DNA of 6,120 nucleotides from Pseudomaricurvus sp965662505 (GCF_965662505.1 NZ_CBFIHX010000165.1:1-6120); one strand, 5' to 3'; shown: positions 1 through 6,038, counted from the stretch's first letter. Notes: generated by a model not told the origin, from the letters alone. Numbers and translations are program-made.

Positions 1-1
1 A

Positions 2-277
2 AAAGCACTGGCCAAACACACATTCAGTGTCAGCTCACCTCATGCCAGCCTGGCGCAACTGCGCCAATTGATTGAGCGCTGCGGTGGCAATGTCTCTGAT
101 CAGTGGATTACCGCTTTGGATCCTAACTCACCCTCGCTGACCCACCAACAGGCCGATGCCGCCAATATCGTTAACCAATTGGGTGCTAAACCCAGCAGTC
201 TCTCGGCCTTGGAAGTCCACAAGCAAAGACAAGTAATTCTAAACAGTCCCAGCAGCANNNNNNNNNNCTTTCTTTGA
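2..277 (+). CDS. 3' part of an unrecognised gene, interrupted by an assembly gap
   Basis: The frame beginning at base 2 is open from the window edge to the N run, giving about 85 readable residues, so the true start lies outside the window. A TTG at 68 could be called as a start, but the frame is open upstream of it and no ribosome binding site precedes it. After the gap the same frame meets TGA at 275-277. That stop belongs to this gene only if the real gap length keeps the frame. The readable part is polar, rich in Gln, Ser and Ala, with a predicted helical stretch (SLAQLRQLIERCGG) and no membrane segment or signal peptide. I do not recognise a family. It lies upstream of and on the same strand as the 296-1045 gene, so the two may form an operon, but the gap hides the junction. 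Confidence 0.5.
   Translation, partial: KALAKHTFSVSSPHASLAQLRQLIERCGGNVSDQWITALDPNSPSLTHQQADAANIVNQLGAKPSSLSALEVHKQRQVILNSPSSXXXXFL
258..267. other. Assembly gap (10 N)
   Basis: Ten consecutive N separate the readable part of the first gene from a short stretch before the ATG at 296. A round run of 10 is often an arbitrary placeholder, so the true distance, the reading frame and the C-terminus of the upstream gene are unknown. Confidence 0.98.
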
Positions 278-295
278 CTACTTTAAGGTCTCCGC

Positions 296-1045
296 ATGAC
301 TACACCCCAATTAGAGTGGATGAACTTTGAGCGGCAACACGACTACGGCTTTAATCTAGGCGGTGTAATCGTTAACTTGAAAGGCCCCGCACCTGACGAT
401 CCGATAAACGGCTTTACCATTAGCGACACAGACTTTTCAAACGCTATCACACTTAGTCAACAAGAAGCACATGGGCCTATAAATTTATTTGATATATCCT
501 GGCCCTGCGAAATACAAACGCCCAATAGCATAGAAATACAAGGAAGTGTTTTAGCGACCTTTAAGTTATTTCATTCATTGGAGTTTGGTCTTCCGACACA
601 GGGAAAAATCCGTAATCAGGAAGACCTACAACTGGCCATCATAAATTTAGGCAAACTTTGCTTTGAAGATGAAAAGGACTGTACGACGTTTTACCCCCAA
701 TCAACCAGCGATCTTGAATCCCATTCTGTCAATGGGAGACTCTGGCATGAAGCCCTAACCGGCTATTTAGGTGGCACCATGCATCATGATCTCTATACCC
801 GGCTAAACGATGACTTGACGCTGGCCATCTATATCAACCTCACCACCTTCTGGGGCAATCAAAAACTTCCTGATCCCGAACACAAGCGTCTGGTGTTTGA
901 ATCGATTCTCGATTTTCTGAGTCACATTCAAATCCTGCAGCCGGAGGATGTCGATCCGGACAACCCTCCGATACTGGGACTGCACTCGCCATTTCGGGAA
1001 GAAAAACCCATTGAGGTTAGTGATGTGGAGGACATTGGCTGGTAA
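296..1045 (+). CDS. Hypothetical acidic cytoplasmic protein, 249 residues
   Basis: This is a complete frame from ATG to TAA. AAGG at 285-288, 7 bases before the ATG, is a good Shine-Dalgarno, and no in-frame start lies between it and the TGA at 275-277. The protein has no signal peptide or membrane segment, so it is probably cytoplasmic. It is strongly acidic, with an Asp/Pro-rich segment (about 216-226) and an acidic tail ending EVSDVEDIGW. Residues about 150-165 contain a WHEALTGYLGGTMHH stretch with three histidines, and residues 175-186 are a hydrophobic beta-like stretch. Neither can be tied to a known active site. The base composition is more A/T-rich than katG next door, especially around 480-700, which could reflect acquisition or just a fast-evolving gene. 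I do not recognise the family. An accessory or immunity-like role for an acidic protein behind another small gene is conceivable but unsupported. Confidence 0.8.
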   Translation: MTTPQLEWMNFERQHDYGFNLGGVIVNLKGPAPDDPINGFTISDTDFSNAITLSQQEAHGPINLFDISWPCEIQTPNSIEIQGSVLATFKLFHSLEFGLPTQGKIRNQEDLQLAIINLGKLCFEDEKDCTTFYPQSTSDLESHSVNGRLWHEALTGYLGGTMHHDLYTRLNDDLTLAIYINLTTFWGNQKLPDPEHKRLVFESILDFLSHIQILQPEDVDPDNPPILGLHSPFREEKPIEVSDVEDIGW

Positions 1046-1052
1046 ACAAAAG

Positions 1053-1090
1053 CGGCCTTGCGATGATTATCCCGCAAGGCCGTTTCTTTT
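1053..1090. terminator. Bidirectional Rho-independent terminator between convergent genes
   Basis: CGGCCTTGCG (1053-1062) and CGCAAGGCCG (1073-1082) form a perfect 10-bp, GC-rich stem with a 10-base loop. On the plus strand the stem is followed by TTTCTTTT (1083-1090), and on the minus strand by CTTTTGTTT. The flanking A and T bases also pair, extending the stem. It starts 7 bases past the stop of the 296-1045 gene and lies 38 bases beyond the stop of katG on the other strand, so it can end both convergent transcripts. Confidence 0.9.
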
Positions 1091-1119
1091 AAGTCGCAGT
1101 TAAAACAACGGTCAAAAGA

Positions 1120-3312
1120 TCAGATATCAAATCGATCCTGTGTCATCACCTGGGTCCAGGCTTTCACAAAGTCGTCGATAAAGACCTTCTCACCACCTTC
1201 TGCTGCATAGGCTTCTGAAAGAGCCCTAAGCTCTGAATTGGAACCGAACACCAAGTCCACAGACGTTGCAGTCCACTTTAGTTTTCCAGACTTTCGATCA
1301 CGCCCTTCGTACAAACCTTCGGTTTTAGCTGGCTTCCATTCTGTCGACATATCGAGCAGGTTAACGAAGAAGTCGTTGCTGAGCTGTCCTGGGGTTTTGG
1401 TCAGTACGCCGTGTTTGCTGCCATCGGTATTGGCGCCGAGCGTCCGCATACCTCCAATCAACGCCGTCATTTCCGGAGCGGTAAGCGCCAGCAAGTCCGC
1501 CTTCTCTACCATCATTTCCTTGGGCGGATAGTAGGCGCCGTCAGAATAGTAGTTTCGGAAGGCATCGGCTTTGGGCTCCAGAACGTCAAAGGCTTCGGCA
1601 TCTGTCATTTCAGCATAAGCATCGCCTCGTCCTGATGTGAACGGCACAGTAACTTTATGACCGGCATCCTTTGCGGCCTGTTCAATCGCTGCCGCACCAC
1701 CGAGGACGATCATGTCAGCCATTGAAACTTTGCTGTTGGAACCTTTGCGAATGTCATTCAACTTGTTCAGAACTTTGGTTAATTCCTCCGGGTTATTCAC
1801 CGGCCAGTCTTTTTGCGGCGCAAGACGAATACGGGCACCGTTGGCTCCGCCGCGCATGTCCGAATAACGATAGGTGGAGGCCGAAGCCCAAGCGGTACGA
1901 ACCAACTCCGGCACCGTGAGACCGGACTTGAGTATTCTCGATTTAAGCTTACTGACCTCTTCATCACTGAGTGGCTCACCTTTGGGCACCGGATCCTGCC
2001 AGATAAAGGTTTCTTTGGGCGCTTCGCTGCCGACATAGCGAGTGCTTGGCCCCAAATCACGATGCGTCAGTTTGAACCAGGCCTTGGCAAAAGCCTTGTC
2101 AAATTCTTTGGGATTTTTCCAGAAGCGTTCGGCGATTTTTCGGAACTCTGGATCTTCTTTCAGCGCCAGATCCGTGGTCAACATAATTGGCGGATTGCGC
2201 TTACCTTTAACATGGGCATCGGGCACGCTCTTCATCATGGACTCGTCGGTGGGAATCCACACCGTTCCGCCACCGGGGGATTCATGCTTTTTCCAATCAA
2301 ACCGAAACAGGTTGTCGAGATAGAGGATCGACCAAGCAGTGGGCGTCTGTGTCCAGGCACCTTCAAGACCGCTGGTCATGGTGTCTTCCGAGTGCCCTTT
2401 ACCGCATTTGTTTTTCCACCCCAGCCCTTGCTGCTCTGTCGGGGCTGCAGCAGGTTCGGGGCCTACACAATCTGGCTTACTGCCGCCGTGGACTTTCCCA
2501 AGAGTGTGCCCGCCAGCGATTAATGCAACGGTTTCTTCGTCGTTCATCGCCATGCGGGAAAACGACTTGCGTATGTCTTCGGCGGCCATCACCGGATCCA
2601 GATTGCCGTTGCGACCTTCCGGGTTTACGTAGATGAGTCCCATGTGCAACGCGGCTATGGGTTTTTCCAGATTACCGTCTTTATCGAAGCGCTTGTCATT
2701 ACCCATCATTTTGGATTCGGGTCCCCAGTAGACCATATCGGCCTCCCAGTCATCGACACGTCCACCCGCGAAACCCAGAGTTTCGAACCCCATGGACTCC
2801 AATGAGACATTGCCTGCCAAAATAATCAGGTCAGCCCAGGAAACGTTGCGTCCGTATTTCTGTTTTACGGGCCACAACAGACGACGCGCCTTGTCGAGAC
2901 TGACGTTGTCAGGCCAACTGCCCAGCGGCTCAAAGCGTTGCTGGGCTCCTTCTGCACCGCCGCGGCCATCGTGAATGCGATAAGTACCGGCACTGTGCCA
3001 GGCCATGCGGATCATCAGTCCACCGTAGTGCCCCCAATCTGCGGGCCACCAGTCCTGTGAGGTGGTTAATACTTTCTCGATATCCGCTTTCAGTGCTTTT
3101 ATATCGACGCTTGCAAAAGCTTCTGCGTAATCGAAGTCATCACCGTATGGGCTGGAGCGTTCATCGTTGTCACGCAACGGCCCTAAATCCAATTGATTTG
3201 GCCACCAAAAATTGTTGGGTTTGGCCTTGCCGCTGAACATGTTTTCCGCTTGCGAGGGAGAAGAAACTGCAATTGCGATTGCAGCCACCAGAGGTAAGGT
3301 TCGTTTGATCAT
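1120..3312 (-). CDS. katG: Catalase-peroxidase KatG, Sec-exported (periplasmic) type
   Basis: This bifunctional haem enzyme dismutates H2O2 and oxidises organic donors. At 730 residues it has the usual KatG length and both peroxidase-like domains. The N-terminal haem domain carries the distal triad Arg102, Trp105, His106 (IRMAWHSAGTYR), the proximal haem ligand His269 (AGGHTLGK) and Asp381 (TTDLAL) near its Trp327 partner. The Met-Tyr-Trp crosslink residues essential for catalase activity are all present: Trp105, Tyr228 and Met254. Asp135 lies in GSWPDN. The degenerate C-terminal domain starts about residue 450 (VRTAWASASTYRYSD) and lacks the haem histidine, as expected. Residues 1-22 form a signal peptide: Lys/Arg start, Ala/Ile/Val core, and a likely cut after SQA22. 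This suggests periplasmic location, as in EHEC KatP, whereas classical E. coli KatG is cytoplasmic. AAGGAG (plus-strand 3320-3325) lies 7 bases before the ATG. The gene appears monocistronic, with its own promoter and an OxyR-like site upstream and a terminator downstream. Confidence 0.97.
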   Translation of the reverse strand: MIKRTLPLVAAIAIAVSSPSQAENMFSGKAKPNNFWWPNQLDLGPLRDNDERSSPYGDDFDYAEAFASVDIKALKADIEKVLTTSQDWWPADWGHYGGLMIRMAWHSAGTYRIHDGRGGAEGAQQRFEPLGSWPDNVSLDKARRLLWPVKQKYGRNVSWADLIILAGNVSLESMGFETLGFAGGRVDDWEADMVYWGPESKMMGNDKRFDKDGNLEKPIAALHMGLIYVNPEGRNGNLDPVMAAEDIRKSFSRMAMNDEETVALIAGGHTLGKVHGGSKPDCVGPEPAAAPTEQQGLGWKNKCGKGHSEDTMTSGLEGAWTQTPTAWSILYLDNLFRFDWKKHESPGGGTVWIPTDESMMKSVPDAHVKGKRNPPIMLTTDLALKEDPEFRKIAERFWKNPKEFDKAFAKAWFKLTHRDLGPSTRYVGSEAPKETFIWQDPVPKGEPLSDEEVSKLKSRILKSGLTVPELVRTAWASASTYRYSDMRGGANGARIRLAPQKDWPVNNPEELTKVLNKLNDIRKGSNSKVSMADMIVLGGAAAIEQAAKDAGHKVTVPFTSGRGDAYAEMTDAEAFDVLEPKADAFRNYYSDGAYYPPKEMMVEKADLLALTAPEMTALIGGMRTLGANTDGSKHGVLTKTPGQLSNDFFVNLLDMSTEWKPAKTEGLYEGRDRKSGKLKWTATSVDLVFGSNSELRALSEAYAAEGGEKVFIDDFVKAWTQVMTQDRFDI

Positions 3313-3378
3313 TATTATTCTCCTTCAGCTCAATGGGAGGATCCCGTTGAACGACTTATTAACTCTAAACACGATAGA

Positions 3379-3407
3379 TATATAGGTCATGAAGGAGTAG
3401 AAGTCAT
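3379..3407 (-). promoter_or_regulatory. Predicted sigma-70 promoter of katG
   Basis: Read on the minus strand, ATGACT (plus-strand 3402-3407; 4 of 6 to TTGACA) and TATATA (3379-3384; 4 of 6 to TATAAT) are separated by exactly 17 bases. Transcription would start near 3372, leaving a leader of about 60 bases before the katG ATG. The weak -35 hexamer fits an activator-dependent promoter. The OxyR-like array abuts it on the upstream side. Confidence 0.45.
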
Positions 3408-3408
3408 C

Positions 3409-3445
3409 ATAGAAAACTTTTATCGCTGACATGGCAGATGACTAT
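3409..3445 (-). promoter_or_regulatory. Probable OxyR binding site controlling katG
   Basis: The OxyR consensus is two ATAG-N7-CTAT elements spaced by 7 bases. Here the first element reads ATAG-AAAACTT-TTAT (3409-3423), then 7 bases (3424-3430), then ATGG-CAGATGA-CTAT (3431-3445). Fourteen of the 16 tetranucleotide bases match with exactly the expected 37-bp geometry. The inner T and A of the consensus are not matched. The site is one base upstream of the proposed -35 hexamer, where OxyR activates transcription through contact with RNA polymerase. The match, spacing, position and target gene (katG is a classic OxyR target) agree, so this is an inference with good support. OxyR itself is not encoded in the window. 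Confidence 0.62.
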
Positions 3446-3643
3446 GAATTTCCAATTAATCTAACCAGAACCTCAGAAACTTCGTTTTCTTCTTACAGGT
3501 TTTCCGTCCAGCTTCCGGAGCATAATCCGCCTCAAAATGTACACACATCAGAAAAATCTTTCACATAGATCATTCTACCAACATCGGTTTTTTGAGAGGA
3601 ATCAATATATGCCAGACAGAGCAACAACGACACTGAAGTTGTG

Positions 3644-3656
3644 CCGTTCTGAACGG
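3644..3656. other. Short dyad downstream of the Rap1a-like gene
   Basis: CCGTTC and GAACGG are perfect inverted copies separated by one base. As RNA this would give a stem of five pairs with a three-base loop. It lies 18 bases past the stop of the minus-strand gene at 3674 but has no T-run after it, so it is at best a weak terminator and may be chance. Confidence 0.2.
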
Positions 3657-3673
3657 ATGGTTGACTCTTTACC

Positions 3674-4093
3674 TTATGCCTCGCACGGAAAGTGCTGCTT
3701 CAACACAGCTTCCATGATCTCTTCGGCAGTGATGTTAGCTTCTTCACCGACAGTCACCACTTTATCTGCGAAGGCACGAAAGGACTCTTCGGCAGGAATA
3801 CAATAAACATGCCCCTGAGCATTAATCTGAGTAGTCTCACCCAATCGAGTGCGCACTGCGCGCTGGAAAAAATCGGATGAATCTTGTTGGCTGGATTGCT
3901 CGCCGAAAGTTGTTTGCTCAGCTCCGGCAATATAGCCCTGGATATAAGCAACACATTGCACGTCATTCCCGCCGTCCAGTAACCGCTGACAGGCACGGGT
4001 CAGATCATCGGCGGTCATCGCGTCCAAAGCACTGGCAATATTCGCCAGCAGCAACAACCCCGTAACAGCTGCCCACCGTAGTTTGCACACCAT
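3674..4093 (-). CDS. Exported four-cysteine protein of the Rap1a/Tai immunity type
   Basis: This 139-residue protein begins with a clear signal peptide (basic start KLR, hydrophobic core VTGLLLLANIA, likely cut after ASA22), so the mature part should be periplasmic. The mature chain has four cysteines in the order of the Rap1a/Tai family: Cys35 in LTRACQRLL, Cys47 in CVAYIQGYIAGAE, Cys98 in YCIP and Cys137 in the terminal FPC. They are expected to form two disulphides. The C-x-x-Y-x-Q-G helix, the CIP turn and the closing amphipathic helix ending in FPC are the features that suggested the family. Known members neutralise type VI secretion amidases of the Ssp/Tae4 type in the periplasm, but many homologues have no effector nearby, and none is visible here. 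It may be an orphan immunity protein or an unrelated user of the fold. GAGGG within AGAGGG (plus-strand 4101-4106) lies 7 bases before the ATG. Confidence 0.72.
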   Translation of the reverse strand: MVCKLRWAAVTGLLLLANIASALDAMTADDLTRACQRLLDGGNDVQCVAYIQGYIAGAEQTTFGEQSSQQDSSDFFQRAVRTRLGETTQINAQGHVYCIPAEESFRAFADKVVTVGEEANITAEEIMEAVLKQHFPCEA

Positions 4094-4109
4094 GCTGTTT
4101 CCCTCTTCG

Positions 4110-4148
4110 TAGTTATTGTTGGTAGTTATTATTGGTTGTTATCATTAT
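4110..4148. repeat. Three imperfect 13-bp tandem repeats in the leader of the Rap1a-like gene
   Basis: TAGTTATTGTTGG (4110-4122) and TAGTTATTATTGG (4123-4135) differ at one base. A third, diverged copy, TTGTTATCATTAT (4136-4148), matches the second at 9 of 13 positions. The array starts 3 bases upstream of the Shine-Dalgarno of the 3674-4093 gene on the minus strand. Its unit is A/T-rich and not a multiple of a helical turn. It may be a slippage-prone satellite that changes leader length. Confidence 0.7.
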
Positions 4149-4291
4149 TTCCTCAGTACATCCGGACAGCTTACTCTATAAACGAACAAGACGTAAAAAC
4201 GATCAAATCAAAACAAGCCATTGCGAGCAAAAACTAAAAACGGCAAGCGCACAAACTGACTGCGTCATCTTCCGAAAATACCACAATGAAC

Positions 4292-5275
4292 CTAAATGGG
4301 CACAGCGTCACGAATCAATTCCAGGGAATGACGCCTCTTTTCCGGATAAAACATATCCGACACTACCATAATTTCATCCGCCTGAGTCCTCTCGAGCAAC
4401 TGCTCAATACCAGCGGCTACGGTGTCCTGACTGCCCACAACGCTGCACTCCAGCATTTGAGAGGCCTGCGCCCTCTCCATCGGGCTCCAGTAGTCATCGA
4501 TATTGTCGATGGGCGGTAACATCAGGTTGCGCTGTCCTCTCACCAGATTGGCAAACGACATCTGCTGAGAAGTGTGCAGCCAGCGAGCCTCTTCATCGGT
4601 ATCGGCGGCAATCACATTGGCTCCGATCAGCACATAGGGTTCCGACAACTGCGCCGAAGGTTTGAACAACTCACGATATATACGAATCGCATCATCCAGT
4701 GCCTGAGGCGCAAAGTGTGAGGCGAAACCATAGGGCAAACCGAGCTCTGCAGCCAATTGCGCCCCAAACAGGCTGGAACCGAGAATCCACAGCGGCACCT
4801 GGGTATTCGATCCCGGTACTGCTTCAATTTTCTGACCCGGCTGAACAGGCCCCAGATATCCCTGCAATTCGAGCACGTCCTGAGGAAAGTGGTCGGCGCT
4901 GGCGGGGTTGCGCCGCAATGCTCGCAGAGTCATAGGATCTGTACCCGGAGCACGCCCCAAACCCAGCTCAATACGATCGGGGTATAGCGTCGCCAGCGTG
5001 CCAAATTGTTCAGCGATAACATAGGGGGCGTGATTGGGCAGCATCACTCCACCGGCACCGACTCTGATGGTATTGGTGGCCGCGGCGATGTGCTGGATTA
5101 CCAGTGACGTGGCCGCGGTAGTGACGGCGGCCATATTATGATGTTCGGCGACCCAAAAGCGCTGATAGCCCAGCTTTTCAGCGTGCAAGGCCAGATCGCG
5201 TGCTTCGTTAAGGGCCGCGCGGCGATCGGAACCCTCCCGCACCCGCCCCAACTCGAGAATGGATAATTGAGTCAT
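4292..5275 (-). CDS. Luciferase-like flavin-dependent oxidoreductase, YhbW-like (group 1 luciferase family)
   Basis: This 327-residue protein is a TIM-barrel member of the bacterial luciferase-like family, expected to use reduced FMN and O2 in the cytoplasm on an unknown substrate. It follows the E. coli YhbW pattern: ILELGRVREG near the start, RFWVAEHHNM (39-48), GAGGVMLPNHAP (73-84), IAEQFGTL, LGLGRAPGTDP (104-114), PLWILGSSLFGAQLAAELGL (161-180), FASHFAP and the C-terminal DEIMVVSDMF. The frame is open 23 codons further to an ATG at 5344, but the family starts at MTQLSILELG. The ATG at 5275 has GGGAG 4 bases upstream (plus-strand 5280-5284), and the longer version would run through a 28-bp palindrome, so I chose 5275. 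It is divergent from the thioesterase gene at 5463. No clear terminator follows its stop. YhbW itself has no firmly assigned reaction, so none is claimed here. Confidence 0.93.
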   Translation of the reverse strand: MTQLSILELGRVREGSDRRAALNEARDLALHAEKLGYQRFWVAEHHNMAAVTTAATSLVIQHIAAATNTIRVGAGGVMLPNHAPYVIAEQFGTLATLYPDRIELGLGRAPGTDPMTLRALRRNPASADHFPQDVLELQGYLGPVQPGQKIEAVPGSNTQVPLWILGSSLFGAQLAAELGLPYGFASHFAPQALDDAIRIYRELFKPSAQLSEPYVLIGANVIAADTDEEARWLHTSQQMSFANLVRGQRNLMLPPIDNIDDYWSPMERAQASQMLECSVVGSQDTVAAGIEQLLERTQADEIMVVSDMFYPEKRRHSLELIRDAVPI

Positions 5276-5309
5276 ACAGCTCCCACAATGGTGTTTAGTG
5301 ACTAAAGTA

Positions 5310-5337
5310 AATGTATAAAGGTTAACCTGTATGCATT
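5310..5337. promoter_or_regulatory. 28-bp near-palindrome, candidate operator
   Basis: Centred between 5323 and 5324, 12 of 14 base pairs are complementary, with the perfect core AGGTTAACCT (5319-5328). The arms are ATGTATAA on the left and TGTATGCAT on the right. It lies 35 bases upstream of the chosen ATG of the oxidoreductase gene, in or next to its promoter, and about 125 bases from the thioesterase start. Its size and symmetry suit a dimeric repressor such as a TetR, MarR or GntR type, but the regulator is not in the window and I do not recognise the motif. Confidence 0.5.
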
Positions 5338-5402
5338 CTCCCACCCAAGCACATAAAGACCAAATCTACTGACCGGCTGACGGAAAGGCCGCCTACTGAG
5401 CC

Positions 5403-5431
5403 TTGGACTCCCCCTCCATTCCGTTTATATT
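5403..5431 (+). promoter_or_regulatory. Predicted sigma-70 promoter of the thioesterase gene
   Basis: TTGGAC (5403-5408; 3 of 6 to the -35, including the TTG) and TATATT (5426-5431; 5 of 6 to the -10) are separated by 17 bases. The start point would be near 5438, giving a leader of about 25 bases. The left arm of the inverted repeat at 5429-5459 overlaps the -10, so binding there would block the promoter. Confidence 0.45.
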
Positions 5432-5459
5432 GTCCTGACACTAAAAGCATTAGGACAAT
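5429..5459. promoter_or_regulatory. Perfect 8-bp inverted repeat over the -10 and ribosome binding site of the thioesterase gene
   Basis: ATTGTCCT (5429-5436) and AGGACAAT (5452-5459) are exact inverted copies with a 15-base spacer and centres 23 bases apart, about two helical turns. The left arm overlaps the predicted -10. The right arm contains the AGGA Shine-Dalgarno (5452-5455), which lies 7 bases before the ATG. It could be a repressor operator in DNA, or, if transcription starts further upstream, a hairpin hiding the ribosome binding site. The binding factor is unknown. Confidence 0.5.
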
Positions 5460-5462
5460 CTC

Positions 5463-5939
5463 ATGCCAGGCACCGAACACACCCTTACCCTGCGATTTCT
5501 AGCAGAACCCAGCGACGTCAATTTCGGTGGCAAGGTTCACGGCGGGGCCGCCATGAAATGGATTGACCTGGCCGCATACGGCTGCGCTGCTGCCTGGAGT
5601 GGGCAATACTGCATCACGGCGTATGTGGGCGGAATGCGCTTTGTGCGACCAATTCTGGTCGGGAATATGGTCGAGGTGGAGGCTCAGGTAATTTACACCG
5701 GCCGTACATCAATGCATCTGGGCATAGAAGTGAGAGCTGGCGACCCTACTTCCGCAGAAAAGCATCTGACCACCCACTGTGTGGCAATCATGGTTGCGGT
5801 GGATGACGAAGGCATGCCCAGCCCGATACCCGAATGGAAACCCACCACCGAAAAAGGCATTGAAATGCGAGACTCGGCGATTCGGTTAATGCATATGCGT
5901 GAGAAGATCACCAAAGAAATGAGCGCACACCTGACGTAA
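5463..5939 (+). CDS. Acyl-CoA thioesterase, hotdog fold (YciA/4HBT-like)
   Basis: At 158 residues this is a single hotdog domain of the 4HBT superfamily, expected to hydrolyse acyl-CoA thioesters in the cytoplasm as an oligomer. The active-site region reads LAEPSDVNFGGKVHGGAAMKWID: Asn20 and the acidic Asp35 at the start of the hot-dog helix are the likely catalytic positions, and the GGKVHGG loop with His26 is typical of the acyl-CoA hydrolase group. YVGGMRFVRPILVGNMVEVEA (54-74) is the conserved RP-x-x-VGD-like beta stretch of YciA and ACOT enzymes, with Asn68 in place of the usual Asp. The C-terminal part (about 127-158) is charged and helical beyond the core domain. The ATG at 5463 has AGGA 7 bases upstream. 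It is transcribed away from the oxidoreductase gene, and the shared control region suggests possible co-regulation. Acyl chain preference cannot be read from the sequence. Confidence 0.92.
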   Translation: MPGTEHTLTLRFLAEPSDVNFGGKVHGGAAMKWIDLAAYGCAAAWSGQYCITAYVGGMRFVRPILVGNMVEVEAQVIYTGRTSMHLGIEVRAGDPTSAEKHLTTHCVAIMVAVDDEGMPSPIPEWKPTTEKGIEMRDSAIRLMHMREKITKEMSAHLT

Positions 5940-6022
5940 CTGCGTTCAGCAAGGGTCGGTGCAGAACCAGGCGCAGGTGTTGGGGCAGAATAGTGAGTAG
6001 CTGTCGTTACGGTACCCTTTGA

Positions 6023-6038
6023 CTCACTCTGAAGTGAG
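6023..6038. other. Small hairpin downstream of the thioesterase gene
   Basis: CTCACT (6023-6028) and AGTGAG (6033-6038) form a perfect 6-bp stem with a 4-base loop, 83 bases past the thioesterase stop. No T-run follows on either strand, so it is not a convincing intrinsic terminator. The rest of 5940-6120 shows no gene that can be supported. Confidence 0.25.

Larger units (their letters stand above)
3313..3673. other. 361-bp intergenic region upstream of katG
   Basis: No gene is supported here. The katG-proximal half holds its ribosome binding site, a proposed promoter (3379-3407) and an OxyR-like array (3409-3445). The distal half (about 3446-3643) is A/T-rich with no convincing coding frame, RNA gene or strong hairpin. 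A short dyad at 3644-3656 lies just beyond the stop of the Rap1a-like gene. Confidence 0.7.

Noticed and set aside
1813..2523. Long plus-strand open frame of about 236 codons inside katG
   Set aside because: It is antisense to conserved katG coding sequence, with no start signal or recognisable domain; a by-product of katG codon use.
3374..3389. A further ATAG-containing stretch (ATAG at 3374 and 3382) as an additional OxyR element
   Set aside because: The matching CTAT halves are missing, and the distances to the array at 3409-3445 do not fit the 22-bp periodicity; it also overlaps the proposed -10.
3609..3806. Plus-strand frame MPDRATTTLK... with a GAGAGGA Shine-Dalgarno-like stretch
   Set aside because: It lies mostly antisense to the well-supported Rap1a-like gene, has no family resemblance, and its composition fits a shadow frame.
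4180..4260. Terminator for the oxidoreductase gene in the T-rich minus-strand stretch past its stop
   Set aside because: T-runs are present, but no GC-rich stem directly precedes them.
5276..5344. N-terminal extension of 23 residues on the oxidoreductase (ATG at 5344)
   Set aside because: The YhbW-like family begins at MTQLSILELG (5275), the extension has no family resemblance, and it would run through the 28-bp palindrome that looks like control DNA.
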